Origin: Erythrophleum ivorense | Lineage: Eukaryota; Streptophyta; Magnoliopsida; Fabales; Fabaceae | Reading direction: 5' to 3' | Length of the DNA stretch: 64,000 nt | NCBI GenBank assembly: GCA_026724425.1 | Contig: JAIUCV010000101.1 | Coordinates: 124,001-188,000, forward strand | Shown here: piece after piece, positions 50,146-63,765 of the stretch | Numbering within the stretch: the first letter of the stretch is position 1 | How the letters are laid out: each line of letters opens with the position of its first letter | Position numbers and translations under genes: made by a program | The notes under the pieces: generated by a model | Database searches by the model: none | Told to the model about the DNA's origin: nothing | What the model saw: only the letters and a program-made list of their open reading frames with translations

Positions 50146-50241
50146 ATAATATATAAGCATTATCTTAAGAAATACTTAAATAACTCTAAACCAATCCGTA
50201 CCACAAAATAATAGATTCTAAAAAAGAAATGGTTAAATCAT
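50146..50241 (+). repeat. Direct repeat, right copy
   Basis: Second copy of the 47627-47721 sequence, followed by the same ttgttgactaatag. It shows the pre-insertion state of the Mutator-like target site. Confidence 0.9.
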
Positions 50242-51197
50242 TTGTTGACTAATAGATTAAATGAATATAAACGGCGTGCTTGGCTTAGCAATGTTAAATG
50301 TATTGTGCAACATGATTATTAGTTGGTCATTCATGAACCGGGATGAGAAGAGAGGGTCCGGGGGGTGGGGGAGTTGAAATTGTATGTAGACCGTACCATA
50401 GTTAAATTAGAAAATGTATTTAGTATATAATTAATACATAAGCAAAAATATTCGTCCCACTAATTGTTAGAGTGCCTACCCACCAGCATGTTCTATAGAT
50501 TCTGGACATAACTTCATTTAGCAAAGGGACCGTTCGATTTATGTTATAACCATACGACTTTCTTACTATGTATGTATGAACTTATGTTCACTTATGGTTA
50601 TCTCTTATCTGAATTTTGTCTTGAGATGTGATCTCACAGCTTTCTTTGTTATAGCATCCCTCCTGTAGGCCATCCCTACATCCTAATGCTGATGAGGTTA
50701 ATTAACTTGGTTATGCGAAAAAAACAAGTATTTAGACAACAAAACATTAAGTATATACCAAAGAAACAGTTAACAACTTAATATGCTAGTTAGCCGCTCG
50801 CTTAGAAGTTTTGTGTGTTTTTGTCGGCTCGTTTAGAAGTTTAACCAAATAAAGATGATCTTAAGAAATTTAAACTAAAATACTAAAAATAGTTATGCCT
50901 AATTACGACGTTTGACCCACAAATTAAACTCATTAACTGCCCCACTTTTTCCATGTACATTTGCACACAAAACGACATGCCACCACGTGTACGTGTATGA
51001 ATATGTATATGTATGTGCGTATGTGAATAATTGTAAATGATGACGTATGTGCAAATTATTTATCATTTTATCTAAAATTGTTCATAAATTTGATATCTTA
51101 TCTACTAGGCTATCATTTGGACTTTTGAAGGTCCTACATACATGCTTCTAGACACTCCTCCGTAGAAGACTAGACGTAAGAAGCTTCATCTGACTAT
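50242..51197. other. Intergenic region between transposons
   Basis: AT-rich, no gene or clear repeat. Short palindromic runs such as acgtgtacgtgta near 50985 are noted but not interpreted. Confidence 0.5.
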
Positions 51198-51483
51198 GGC
51201 CCTGTTCGGCCCATGGTCGCTGCGACCAGCGACAGCGGCACAAAAATAAGACTACGAAGGAGGTAAATGTGACGCGTCAAAATTGAAAACAGTCGCCGGT
51301 TTGTTGTCAAAGATAAAAGTAATGAGTTGCGGTAGTCGCTGATTTTCCTAAGCGTCAGATTTGCTCATCGCGGCTGCCGCTGCGACAGAAAATAACGAGT
51401 TGCCGGTGCTGTGTTTGCCGTGGTGATAGGTTTATTTTTCGATCGCTATTGCCAGTCGCTGCGATTATGAAAAGAACATGGCC
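51198..51483. mobile_element. GC-rich MITE, possibly Harbinger/PIF type
   Basis: 286 bp, clearly richer in GC than its surroundings. The left end reads GGCCCTGTTCGGCC and the right end, reversed, reads GGCCATGTTCTTTT; both are followed inward by copies of TCGCTGCGA or its inverse. The trinucleotide TAT borders both ends and may be a 3-bp target duplication. Inverted repeats are imperfect, so the superfamily is uncertain. Confidence 0.65.
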
Positions 51484-51684
51484 TATTAATCTATTTATTG
51501 TTAAGCTTAGTTATCTCGGATTCGTTTAGTTATATATAAAAAGGTATTGCTGTGGACAAAAAATGTTAAGTCTAGTTATATGTATATTGTGACAAAAAGC
51601 GCTTTGGGCGCGCAAATTGTACCATTAGGGGAGAATTTTGGCAATCTAAATTTAGTGAACAAAGTATCTATCTATCTATATCTA

Positions 51685-52490
51685 TCTATACTACTATTAA
51701 TTGAGAAATACATTTTAATAATGTTTGGAAGTAAAGATAAGAGAAAAAAAGTTGTTTGGATATAAGAATAAGAGATAAAACCAAAAATGGAATATGTTAA
51801 TTAATCAGGTTAAAAAAATGGAAATATATCCGAAAGCCCCAAAAAAATCCGAAAAACCTAAAAAAAAATTATCAGAAAAAACAAATAGATATATATATAT
51901 ATATATATCAAAAATAATCCATAATACTTATTCGGGTAATTTGGGATCCATAATACTTATTCAGGTAATTTGGGATCCATAATACTTATTCGGGTAATTT
52001 GGGTATCCGATAGGATATCGATTCGGTTATGATATTATATGATACCCACGAGTATCAAATATTTTACCCATCGGGTGATTTGTTTTATACCCAAAATAAA
52101 AAAAATCCAAAAAACCTTAAAAAAATATTTATAATATCAAAAATAATCTACAATATCCATTCAGGTAATTTGGGTATCCGATCGGGTATCGAATCAGTTC
52201 TGGTATTATCTGATACCCACGGATATCAAATATTTTACACATTTGGTGATTTGTTTTATATCCAAAATCAATCGGATACGGGTATTGTGGATCAATTCGG
52301 TTTGGATTTTCGGGTATGGGTTAAAAGTCTCAAATCTACTCCCTCATAGCTGAAATATAATGAATCTAACAGAAATAACCTAACAAATTAAACTGAAAAG
52401 ATAAAAAAAATGTATCCCTACACTACTACTATTTTTTTTTTTTGATAAAAATATAACGTACCACCGCGGTTTGCGCGGTTCTTCTACGAG
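51685..52490 (+). mobile_element. Non-autonomous Helitron, copy B
   Basis: Starts TCTATACTACTATTAATTG after an A and ends with the hairpin CCGCGGTTTGCGCGG plus a terminal CGAG (one change from CTAG) before a T. The interior matches copy A inverted, including a block resembling gggtatcSgat repeated three times. It is about 806 bp, with no protein coding. Confidence 0.85.
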
Positions 52491-54345
52491 TTGTTAATAA
52501 ATAAAACTGATTAGAAACGAGTAACAGAGGGCTTCTATTAGACACGGTTGTTCGTGACTTCTTCAACCTTTAATTCAATCTCTTTATTTAATTTTGCTAA
52601 TTCGGTTCTACAGTTACTAGGTTTTATTGTTGTTGTTTTTTTGTAGTATTTTTTTCTTGGTTTTTTTATGCTACTTGTTTTCTTCGTAGAAGTCTATAAA
52701 AAATTACTAGATTTTGATGTTGTTGTTGTTGTTTTGTAATATATTTTTTCTTGGTTTTTTTCATGCTATTTGTTTTCTTCCTAGAAGTCTGTCAAAAATT
52801 AAATTAAAATTTGTATTAAGTTTAACATTTTACCACAAAAAATGATTAATAACCGGAACTATAATAACGATAGCTAGGTCAAACATAGGGGTTGCCAATC
52901 AGTAATCAACATTATCTCGATGAGAAAATCTATAAACAAATATAGTCTCTAGATAATGGCTTCGAATGGTGACACAGATAAAAAAAGACAGATCAAATGG
53001 AATATCTAGATTATGCAGAACAAATATAGATCATGATCTCCGTGCAGAACAAATACATATCAAACACATATTACAGATGAAACAAATATAGCGAATCATC
53101 ATATTTGACAGGATGTTAAAACAAGTTAAAATTATTCAAATCAAATATTAAAAATATATGTGTAATAAAAAAAATTATTATAATTAATATGTTTAAAATA
53201 TTAAACATTATTTAAAACATAATCTCAATTACAATACACACAAATTTATGATATAAAGTATATTTGCTTGCTTATAATAATTTGTTATAATTTTCTTCAT
53301 ATTTACCATAAAATATCATATTCTTTCTTTTTTTTTAACACTAATTTTTTTTTTCTTGAATTTCTGTTTTTTTCCATTTCATCTGATTCGGTTCAATAGA
53401 TATTTGGAATTAAAATATACTTATCAAAATTATGGAAACAAATTAAATAAAATATATAGTATGACATTTATAATGATTTAGATATTTTATCTTATGTTAT
53501 GCACATTATATTAAAAATGAGGTATTTTTTTGTAATTAACGTCCAATGATTTATTAGTTCTTAATTTAGTTGATTATGTTGTAATAATATTTTTCTTATG
53601 GTTTTATATTATTTTAAAATAATACATTTGAATATTAAATGAAATTATATATTTGGTTTATTCATAATATTTTGGATGCTAAAAGTTAGTTTTGAAAATC
53701 TTGAAAATATGAATTAGTTTTCAAAATACTTTAAATTTTTGTAATATTTATACAAGTTACCTCAGTTAAATATATATAATAATATATAAAAATTATGTTT
53801 GATAATATAATATATAATATAAAATGAATACAATTTTTTGTAGATTTATTTGTAAATAAATAGTCAGAATTTAATATAAATAAGCAATTAAGAGAGAACA
53901 AAAATAATAATAATAATAATAAGAAAACCTTGATCTGTACTTGTACGGGGATTTTTACCACCTTAAATGCAGAACAAATTTTTCTAATTGATTTCAGATC
54001 TGTATGCAGATCAAATTTTTTTCTCCTCCATTTATTTGGCCTGCATTAAAACTGTGATTGTGTGTTAATTGCAGATCAATCTGTATTTGATCTGTTCTGT
54101 ATTTAATCTGCATTAAATCTGGACTTCCATTCAAAGCCAATGTATTCGTACATTAAATCTGGACTTCCGGAATATTTTATTTAATTAACAAATATTCCGG
54201 AATAAATACATAAAAAAAACAAGAAGGAAAGACTCATCAATAGTCGGAATTATAAATAGCCGTATTCCCTAGTGTTGCTTTAGTAGAGGCATACACACAC
54301 GCGCACACACACATACTCGAGGAAGCAAGAGAAAATTTACTGAAG
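52491..54345. other. Intergenic region upstream of the GLTP gene
   Basis: Strongly AT-rich. A ~90-bp unit is duplicated at about 52615-52695 and 52707-52797 (shared ttttttcttggtttttt and gttttcttc-tagaagtct). The motif cattaaatctggacttcc is repeated near 54111 and 54152. The promoter of the GLTP gene lies at the end. No gene seen. Confidence 0.55.
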
Positions 54346-55916
54346 ATGAAACGAAAGAGATGCGAGATGGAAGAGACAATGAAGAAGAGGAAGATGACAG
54401 AGATTGGATCCGCCATTGAAGAACTCTCTGTTCTTTCCATAGCCAAGACCACAATAGTTACCACCGAAACAGAATCCACCAACATCATCAATTTACCTCT
54501 GAAGCCTCTCCTTTCTTTCTGCAGATTAATCATCCAAGTTCTTGGTATTTGAATTAAATCTTATGGTGTTTAAAAAAAATATATTTTTGGTGGAGAGTTA
54601 ACGTTAAAGAGATTGTTCTAGTTTCCGAATACAGCTCACCACTGTTTGGTTTTCTTGAATTACAGCATAACTACTAGTTCCTGCAATGGTTGTCCTGAAA
54701 CTTTGTTGATTGATTGCAGATAAGATTGGCCCGACAATGGCTGTTCTCCGACAAGACATTGATCAAAATATTCAAGTAATTAATTTTGTCTTTTTGTATG
54801 TTTAACACTAGTAAACATACGCATCGTTTTCAATGCTCGTAATCACTTGCGTAACCCAATTTATAAATATGTAAATTAATTTTCTTACGCTATATTATAC
54901 TGTTATTTTTCCTTTGCTACCCTCTAAAGTTCAACGTATAATTAGTAAGTATGATTAAAAAACTGATGTTTCGACTCGATGTCCAAGAAAATTTCATCTC
55001 TTTCAACACGTGGACCCATCTACACCTTTACGTTGCTTTCAGGATCATTTTCGTCATTTCCTTGAATCTCTATCGAATGAATGGACCTCGTTTTTCCCCC
55101 TTCTTATTAATGATTTTATCAGTTATCTAATTTAACACATTATGTTTGTTGATTTGGTGTAGAGATTGGAGACGATGTGGGAATCTGATCCTATTCTCTA
55201 CTCAAACTTGGTTGAGATACTGAGAAAAGAAGCAAAGGAAGGATCCTCTAGGAAGCCTAAAAGCTGTAGCAGAGCTGCTCTTTGGCTAACGAGGTACGGT
55301 ATCATTTCTCGTGCAATTAAATTTATCACAAACCGGTTTAGTTCAAACCATATAGTAACCCCAAAAAACGATTAATATTTTCAACAATTGAATTCCACAA
55401 TATTTAGAGCGATGGATTTTACGTTGGCCCTATTGCAACGGCTGGTCAAAGACATGTCACAAAACATGGAACAAGCCGTAGAAGAAAGTTATAATTTGAC
55501 TATAAAACCTTGGCATGGATGGATATCTTCTGCTGCGTTCAAGGTATGATTATATATTAATGTTCATTAACTCGAAAGAGAAACAAATTATTCTCATAAC
55601 AATTTCTGGGGATGTGCTTGTGTTTGTCTTAAGGTTGCTCTTAAGCTGGTTCCAAACAACAACACATTCATCAATGTACTTTCGGCGAAAGACGAGAGTG
55701 TTGAAAATGATATAAGTAGTTTAATTTCTTTGCTCATTCCACTTCTAAGCCAACTCCATTCTATTCTGGTAAGGATTTTTTTTAACAGAGAGATCTATAT
55801 AGTTTTGTATATATCATTGTGATAGTTTTGATTTGTTTTTTTTTTTCCTGATTTTTTTTATATTTTTTTTGCTGGGGTAGGAATCGTATGAAGTGGACAA
55901 ACTAAAGTCAACATGA
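54346..55916 (+). CDS. Glycolipid transfer protein, GLTP3-like (At3g21260-like)
   Basis: Six exons (54346-54544, 54720-54775, 55163-55293, 55408-55543, 55634-55768, 55881-55916) join in frame to 230 residues. The GLTP domain covers about residues 55-225. By alignment to human GLTP, the headgroup-binding residues correspond to D79, N83, R86 (Lys in human), W126 (ALWLTRAMDF) and H165 (KPWHGWISS). The Asp, Asn, Trp and His are present, so sphingolipid binding is likely, with transfer between membranes in the cytosol. The N-terminal ~30 residues are very Lys/Arg/Glu/Met-rich (MKRKRCEMEETMKKRKM), an extension also seen in A. thaliana GLTP3 as I recall it. The gene looks intact. Exact lipid preference cannot be read from the sequence. 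Confidence 0.92.
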
Positions 55917-58091
55917 GACAGAGAACCGAAGAGAAGGACTCAAGGGTATAGTTTGGCTGTAACACAAAGTCTAACTTGTAGCATCAGTTTTTGATGAGTT
56001 TTTATCAAATTTTTTCTAATGAGTTATTTATCTAACTGCTTTATCATGCAAATGATAACCTTTATGGTGTATGAGTTTGTATGGAACATATATACAAATA
56101 GAGTTGTGTATATATGCTCATGCATGCACAGAATCATTTTCATGTTAATTTCAGTTTGAGTCCTTTTACTATTTTGTGATACTACGTAAAATCCTCCAAT
56201 TTCCTCTCCTGAATTGAAAATGATTACTCTGTTTAAGAATAAACCATGGGTAGTTGATCAGTCAGATCTAATTTAGTTATAAGTTAGAATATAGTTCCAA
56301 TTAACCATTATGCCCACAAGATTCCAGTCTAAATTATTGTAGATCATATTGGCGAAAACCTGAAAATTAAAAAACCTGAAAAAACAATTTGGAGCCCATT
56401 CTAACATTTCTGGCCCAATATGTCTTTCTGTGGGGAAAGTGGCCCAAAAACTAGCCTCATCTCGTTTTCTTTCTCCGAAGTTGTTTTTTGGTTTGGGTAA
56501 CAGGCAAGCTAATTAAAAAGCAACAAATAAGATATAAATTAGAAAAATGACAATGATGTTACTGTCACCAAGTTATCATAACTTTTTTTTTTTTTTTTTT
56601 AAATCCCAAGTTATTATAATTTACAAGCTAAAATATTTAAGTTTAGTTATGTTTTTCTTTTCTCGGATTTCATTCCTCATTATTTAACCGTTATAGGACA
56701 TAAGTTTTTTTTTGTTACATACTTTATTATTTTGTTATAAATAAAGTTTTATCTTTTATATAACGCTCTAAATTATCATATAAAAAAATTACTATCTTTC
56801 AGATAAAATAATCCAAAAACAGTACTTCAAGTTATCATCACTTACAAGTTAAAATTTTTAAAATAGCTTACAACTTTACAAGCTAAAATATTTAAGTTTA
56901 GTTATGTTTTTCTTTTCTCAGATTTCATTCTTCATCATCTAACCGTTATAGGACATAAGTTTTTAAAATTTTATTTTTTATATAATGCTCTAAATTATCA
57001 TATAAAAAAATTACTATCTTTCAGATAAAATAGTCCAAAAACTGTACATCAAATGATTATTATTTTATTTGCCATCTCCTCCTACTATTCTTTCATTTTC
57101 TAATAGTATGAAATCTCTCCTCCTACGATTCTTTCATTTTCTAATAGCATCAAAACGTGGATATAATAGATTAACTAATAAAATTATTTTAGTACAGAAA
57201 GTAGAAATGACTTAAGTTCTAAAGAATGTATATAATCAGCTTGATCACATGCTAAAAAAGTACATTTGTTAGGCTGGTAGACTATATGATTTATAAAGAA
57301 ATTTCAAGGTTTAGTTACTCTTCATTGTCAATCCCTATGAGATCCATCCCCCTTCCATTACTCGTTATTCTTCACACTCTTCATATTTTCATAATATTTG
57401 ATTTTTTTTTTCTCTCGAAAGTGTTGTGCTGACTGTTTTGAGAAGCATATTGAAAGTATGCACGATGACATATCTCGGAGAATAATATGTACGTGATCAA
57501 CATATGGGAAGCTTGATCGCTAAGGAGACTAAGGATATGCACGATGACATATCTATGTGTGTGTGTGTGTGGTACACTAAATCCATCTGCCATAGACGGC
57601 CGAGAAATAAAACGGCGGCTCGAGCATGTGCAACGGAGGAGACATTAGCTACACCTACAGAAACGAAGGTTCTTTACTCTTAACAATCAACTAATCTATC
57701 TCTTTCCTTTCCTTGACGACTAACAAACAATTACCTTTAAAATATTACTAAAACCAGAGAAGAGAGATTTTTATTTTTTTTATTTGTTCAATCATTCGTG
57801 AATGAATCGAGATCCGTCATTGTCGTGTGTCCTCCTCATGTGGGTCCATAGTGAGCGGAGAGCAGATATACAGATCCAAAGTTTTTAATTTTTACGTATG
57901 CAGTTGCAACTACCCATCTAATGATTGTAGTACATCATATTGTAAAGACAAACAAACGCCGCTAATGCCATCAATCATCTTTTTTACTCCACTAAAGATT
58001 TGGGATTAGAAATAGGAGATAGCTGGACTTTGATTAAAGTCAGAGTTTTTTTTCGTTTCGTAATTGATTGAGCTCTGTTGCTGCTTCTACA
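55917..58091. other. Intergenic region between the GLTP and ABCC8 genes
   Basis: AT-rich, no gene. It contains a ~230-260-bp tandem duplication (56605-57060). A gatatgcacgatgacatatct-like motif occurs twice near 57457 and 57537. The ABCC8 promoter and 5' UTR lie near the end. Confidence 0.55.
56605..57060 (+). repeat. Tandem duplication of a ~230-260-bp noncoding unit
   Basis: Blocks containing ctaaaatatttaagtttagt, accgttataggacataagtt and taaattatcatataaaaaaa then ttactatctttcagataaaat occur twice in the same order (first unit about 56605-56825, second about 56870-57050). Confidence 0.85.
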
Positions 58092-61000
58092 ATGGTGGTT
58101 TCGATTGGTACGGTTTACACATTTTTAAACTCAAAGTCTCTTAGTTTGCCTTTTCTTCAATTCTTGGGTTACTTGTTTCACTGCTTAATTTTCATTTTTT
58201 TTTTTTTAAACGTTTGTGACATTCTTGGGTTGTGTGTGAGGTTCTTGTATCTAACGAGTTATAATAATTCTTGATAGTTATATTGGTGGGTCTTGTGATA
58301 TTCACCTTCTTGGCATCTTGTGTTCCTTAAAAGACAAAAAGTTCTATTAATAAACTATATGTTATGCTTTTAAAAGTGTTCATGGTTTGCTAATTTTTCT
58401 CTCTTTGTCGTTTTTTTTAATGATGTAGGGGGCTTTCCATGGTGTGACGTTGAGTTGAATTTGGCATCTTATTGCTTCCAAAGAACCGCCATAGATCTTG
58501 TAAATATATTCTTCCTCTGCATCTTCTACTTGCTCTTGATAGCTGGTTGTGTTGTTTCCAGACGTTGTATTGTCCGGCGCCGCAAGACAAGCTGGATCTT
58601 TGTGGCTGCTGCTGTATGTTGTGCTGTTACTAGCATCATTTTCCTTGGTGTTGGACTGAAAATTCTTTTTTATGATGCTAATGACGTCAATGAAATCTCC
58701 TGGGCTGCTTGCTTCGTTGAATGGATCATCTGGGTCTCACTTGCGGTTTCGCTGCTTGTTAACGGCTCAAAGTGGATTGAGATTCTTGCTTCTCTTTGGT
58801 GGGTATCTTTTGCTTTGCTGGATTCAGGAGCAAAGATCGAGCTACTTTCGCAGGGAAAAGGCATCAGAGCGTTGGACATCATTACCTGGCTGATGAGCCT
58901 TTTGCTTCTCCTTTGCTCCTGTATAAATCTCAGAGCGTCTCCTGCTCAAGATTGCAATGAAACAGGCCTTTCTGATCCTTTGCTAACTGAAAAGCCTCGA
59001 AAAAACTCTGCGAGGTTAGCAACAGCTGGGTTTTTTAGCTATCTATTGTTCTCTTGGATGAATCCTTTACTCTCTTTGGGTTTCAAGAAACCATTATCCC
59101 GAGAAGATATCCCAAGTGTAGTCCCGGAGGATGAGGCTGAGTTAGCTTACACTAAATTCTCTCAAGCTTGGGCTACTCTTCTCACAGAGGGAAGCTCAAC
59201 GAATAAAAGAAACTTGGTGTTTAGAGCGGTTGCCAAAGTTTACTTCAAGGAAAACATATTCATAGCAGTTTGTGCCTTTTTGAGAACCGTTGCTGTTGTA
59301 TCTCTTCCACTAATGCTATATGTCTTTGTGGACTACGCAAACAGCGACCAGAGGGATCTCCGCGTTGGCTTTTTCAACTTAGCTTGTCTAGTTATGCTGA
59401 AGCTAGTTGAGTCCTTGTCGATGAGACATTGGTATTTTGCAGCAAGAAGATCAGGGATGAGGATTAGATCAGCGCTAATGGTCGCTGCATACAAAAAGCA
59501 GTTAAAGTTATCAAGCTTAGGGAGGAAGAGGCATTCATCTGGAGAGATTGTGAATTACATCGCGGTGGATGCATATCGAATGGGAGAATTCTTGTGGTGG
59601 TTCCACTCGGGATGGAGCCTTACGCTGCAGCTTTTGCTTTCAACAGCTGTGCTTTTTGGTGTAGTTGGAGCAGGTGCGTTACCAGGTTTAGTTCTTCTTG
59701 TTCTTTGTGGTCTCCTAAATCTACCATTTGCAAAGATGTTACAGAACTGCCAGACACAGTTCATGATTGCGCAGGATAAGCGTTTAAGGTTAACCTCAGA
59801 GGTTCTGAACAGTATGAAAGTCATTAAGCTGCAGTCATGGGAAGATGAGTTCAAAAAACAGATAGAGTCTTGTCGTGATGATGAATTCAAATGGTTGGCT
59901 AAGGCTCAGCTGACAAAGGCATTTGGTAGTTTCTTGTATTGGATGTCTCCAACAATTGTTTCTTCTGTTATCTTTGTGGGATGTGCTTTGTGGAAGAGCG
60001 CGCCGCTGAATGCAAGCACCATCTTCACGGTTTTAGCTACACTAAGAGTGATGTCAGAGCCTGTTAGAATTATACCTGAGGCGATATCTGCTGTAATCCA
60101 AGTCAGAGTCTCTTTCGATAGGCTAAACAACTTTTTGCTTGACGATGAGCTCAAGATTGATGAGATTGAAAGAAGTGGTCTGGAGAAATCTGGAACAGCA
60201 GTTGACATACAAGCAGGTAACTTCAGTTGGGATCCAGAAACTAAGATTCCGACTCTTCAAAATATAAATTTGGAAATCAAGCGTGGGCAGAAAGTTGCGG
60301 TTTGTGGACCAGTTGGGGCAGGAAAATCATCAGTTTTGCATGCAGTACTTGGAGAAATGCCTAAAGTTTCCGGAACTGTAAGCAAAGCAGCCTCCAAGAC
60401 TTTCTCCTTTTTTTATGTTCATTTTGATATATGTATGTTTGTTCAAAGATGTTTCCTTTATGTTGTCTTATTGAAACAGGTAAAGGTCTTCGGGTCCATC
60501 GCATATGTTTCTCAGAGTTCTTGGATCCAAAGTGGTACCATCAGGGACAATATCCTCTATGGAAAGCCCATGGATACCACAAGATACAATGCTGCTATTA
60601 AAGCATGTGCGTTGGATAAGGACATAGATGGGTTTGGACATGGTGATCTCACAGAAATAGGACAGAGAGGGCTTAACTTGAGCGGGGGCCAAAAGCAAAG
60701 GATTCAGCTGGCCCGTGCTGTCTATGCAGATGCTGATGTTTACCTTCTTGATGATCCTTTTAGTGCCGTGGATGCACATACAGCTGGATTTCTTTTTCAT
60801 GTAAGTGAGAACATTGCTCTTGAAGAAGGTTTTATATAAGACTGCTTCTTAACATGTTTTATTGTGACTGCAGAAATGTGTAGAGGACTCGCTAAGGGAG
60901 AAAACTGTCATTCTGGTCACTCACCAAGTCGAGTTTCTCTCAGAAGTTGATCAAATTCTGGTAAAACTTGAGTAGTAGCAGATTAATTAACAAACACTCT

Positions 61001-63765
61001 TTGTCTTAGCCGTTTGATGTTTAAAGATTAATGATGTTGATCAGGTTATGGAGGAAGGAAGAATCACTCAGTTAGGAAAGTATGAGGAGCTCTTAATGAT
61101 GGGGACTGCATTCAAACAGCTGGTGAATGCTCATAATGATGCAGTAACTGTATTACCTTTAGCTAGTAATGAAAGTCTAGGAGATCTTAGGAAAGGAGGT
61201 AGAGACAGAGAGACAGGAAACATCGAGGTTCTCAAAAAAATCGAAGAATATATCGGAACAGCGGATATTTCAGGGGCACAACTTACACAGGAAGAAGAAA
61301 AAGAGACGGGTTATGTTGGGTTGAAACCTTTCTTGGACTATTTCCGTGTCTCCCAAGGATGGTTTCTCTTATGGTCAAGCGTATTGTGTCAGGTTGGCTT
61401 TGTAGTTTTTCAGGCTGCATCAACATACTGGCTGGCTTATGGCATTGGGATCCCTAAACTCACTGCCACAATGCTTATTGGGGTCTATAGCATTATCTCA
61501 ACTCTTAGTGCTGGTTTTATATACACGAGAGCTCTTACAACTGCCCATCTTGGACTAAAAGCTTCGAAAGCTTTCTTCTCTGGTTTCACAAATGCAGTCT
61601 TCAAAGCCCCGATGCTTTTCTTTGATTCTACTCCCGTTGGACGCATTCTCACCAGAGTAAGACCGCTTTGCTTACATGTCTATGAATATCACTACAGCTG
61701 AATGGAGTGATATAAATGAATGTAACTTTGGCAGGCATCTTCTGATGTGAACGTCTTGGACTTTGACATTCCGTTTGCATTCATATTTGTGGTAGCACCT
61801 GCTGTTGAGCTCATTGCAGCTCTATTCGTCATGACATATGTGACATGGCAAGTAATTATCATCGCTCTTCTTGCTTTGGCAGCCACGAAAGTTGTTCAGG
61901 TACATGTTTCGAACTTACATATTTTCTTAGTTGGTTTATGCAGCCTAGAAGTTACTTGTTGACATCCCCCCTCTTCTTTGAAAAAGGATTACTATTTAGC
62001 CTCTGCAAGGGAGCTGATTAGGATCAACGGAACAACCAAAGCTCCAGTGATGAATTATGCTGCAGAAACCTCACTTGGAGTGGTGACAATACGAGCCTTT
62101 GGAACAATGGAGAGATTCTTTAAGAACTACCTAAACCTAGTGGACGCAGATGCCGTGCTATTCTTTATGTCTAATGCAGCCATGGAGTGGGTGATTCTGA
62201 GGATAGAGACTCTGCAGAATGTGACTTTATTCACTTGTGCACTTCTACTTATCCTTATTCCCAAGGGCTACATAGCACCAGGTACCTGAGTTTTTGTACC
62301 TCATCACATCTTCCAGCGATTTTTGCTGTTAACTTTACATGTTTCATAGCCAATGGAAGTATAGATATGAGATCTTTATTTGGAAGAGTTGTGTTATATT
62401 TGTTCAGGATATCCATCAAACTAAAAAGTTCTGCATGAAATTGTGCCTTTGTGTTGCAGGCCTAGTTGGGCTTTCGTTATCTTATGCATTAACACTGACA
62501 CAGACTCAAGTGTTTTTGACACGATGGTATTGCACCTTATCGAACTCTATCATTTCGGTGGAGAGGATAAAACAGTATATGAGCATACCAGCAGAACCTC
62601 CTGCAGTTGTGGATGATAGTAGACCACCTTCCTCATGGCCTTCCAATGGTACAATTCACTTGCAGGAGCTTAAGGTAAAAGATAAACATTACTTGTTATA
62701 AGATGATGATTTTAAATAATGCTTAAGCCATTGTTTTGACTCTTTTTTTTCCTTTTCTTTTTGCAGATAAGATATCGCCCCAATGCTCCGTTGGTTCTCA
62801 AAGGAATCTCTTGCACATTCAGGCAAGGGACAAGAGTAGGAGTTGTAGGTAGGACAGGAAGTGGGAAAAGCACTTTAATCAGTGCTTTGTTTCGCTTGGT
62901 GGAACCATCAAGTGGTTGCATATTGATTGATGGCATTGACATAAGTAAGATTGGCCTAAAAGACCTGAGAACAAAACTCAGCATCATTCCTCAAGAACCA
63001 ACTCTTTTCCGTGGCTGCATAAGAACCAACCTTGATCCTTTAGGTGTTTACTCCGACGATGAAATATGGAAGGTGAAATAAGAAACAAGAATGAGATTTC
63101 TATATATCAAATAATTTAAAACTTTCCTGAGGAACCATTCCTTTTGCATACAGGCTCTCGATAAGTGCCAGCTAAAGACGACGATTAGCAATCTGCCTAA
63201 TAAACTTGATTCTTCAGGTAATTGTAAAAAAAAAACAGTAATGTTTTCGTTTCACCAATTGGTCTTTACACTCATATGTTCATCTTTTATTGTTGGTGTG
63301 ACGAAATATGAAGTGAGTGATGAAGGAGAGAACTGGAGCGTGGGACAGAGACAGCTGTTCTGTCTTGGCAGAGTATTGTTGAAGAGAAACAAAATATTGG
63401 TGTTAGATGAAGCTACAGCTTCCATCGATTCAGCCACTGATGCAATCATTCAGAGAATCATAAGAGAAGAGTTTGCAGAGTGCACCGTGATAACAGTTGC
63501 ACATAGAGTACCAACGGTGATAGACAGTGACATGGTCATGGTTCTCTCCTTTGGTAAACATCTTATCTCTCTTTCATCTTTTAAACCTATCGTGAACCTA
63601 TATGGACGCTCATGCATGAGTCATGTGCAAACAGGTGATCTTGTGGAGTATAACGAGCCTTCAAAGCTGATGGAGACTGGTTCTTACTTTTCCAAGCTTG
63701 TTGCTGAGTATTGGGCAAGTTGCAGAGGAAATTCTTCTTCTCAGAACCTTCATGCCCAGATTTAG
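58092..63765 (+). CDS. ABCC8: ABC transporter C family member 8 (ABCC8/MRP6, At3g21250-like)
   Basis: Full-size MRP-type ABC transporter, probably a vacuolar or plasma-membrane conjugate pump by family. Exons: 58092-58107, 58429-60377, 60480-60800, 60874-60960, 61045-61656, 61735-61899, 61987-62281, 62460-62674, 62767-63072, 63154-63217, 63314-63553, 63635-63765. All are in frame, giving 1466 residues. A tiny first exon encodes MVVSI, which fixes the start. Order: TMD0-like hydrophobic N terminus (residues 20-165), first membrane domain (about 195-560), NBD1 with Walker A GPVGAGKSS (about 632-640), signature LSGGQ (about 722) and Walker B VYLLDD; second membrane domain (about 860-1170); NBD2 with Walker A GRTGSGKS (about 1248), signature WSVGQRQ (about 1350) and Walker B ILVLDEATAS. 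The degenerate second signature is usual for MRPs. Looks functional; substrate not inferable. Confidence 0.95.

Noticed and set aside
58455..58460. Start of ABCC8 at 58455
   Set aside because: The codon is TTG. The frame extends upstream to an acceptor at 58427-58428 and joins a 16-base first exon with ATG at 58092, restoring the usual N terminus.
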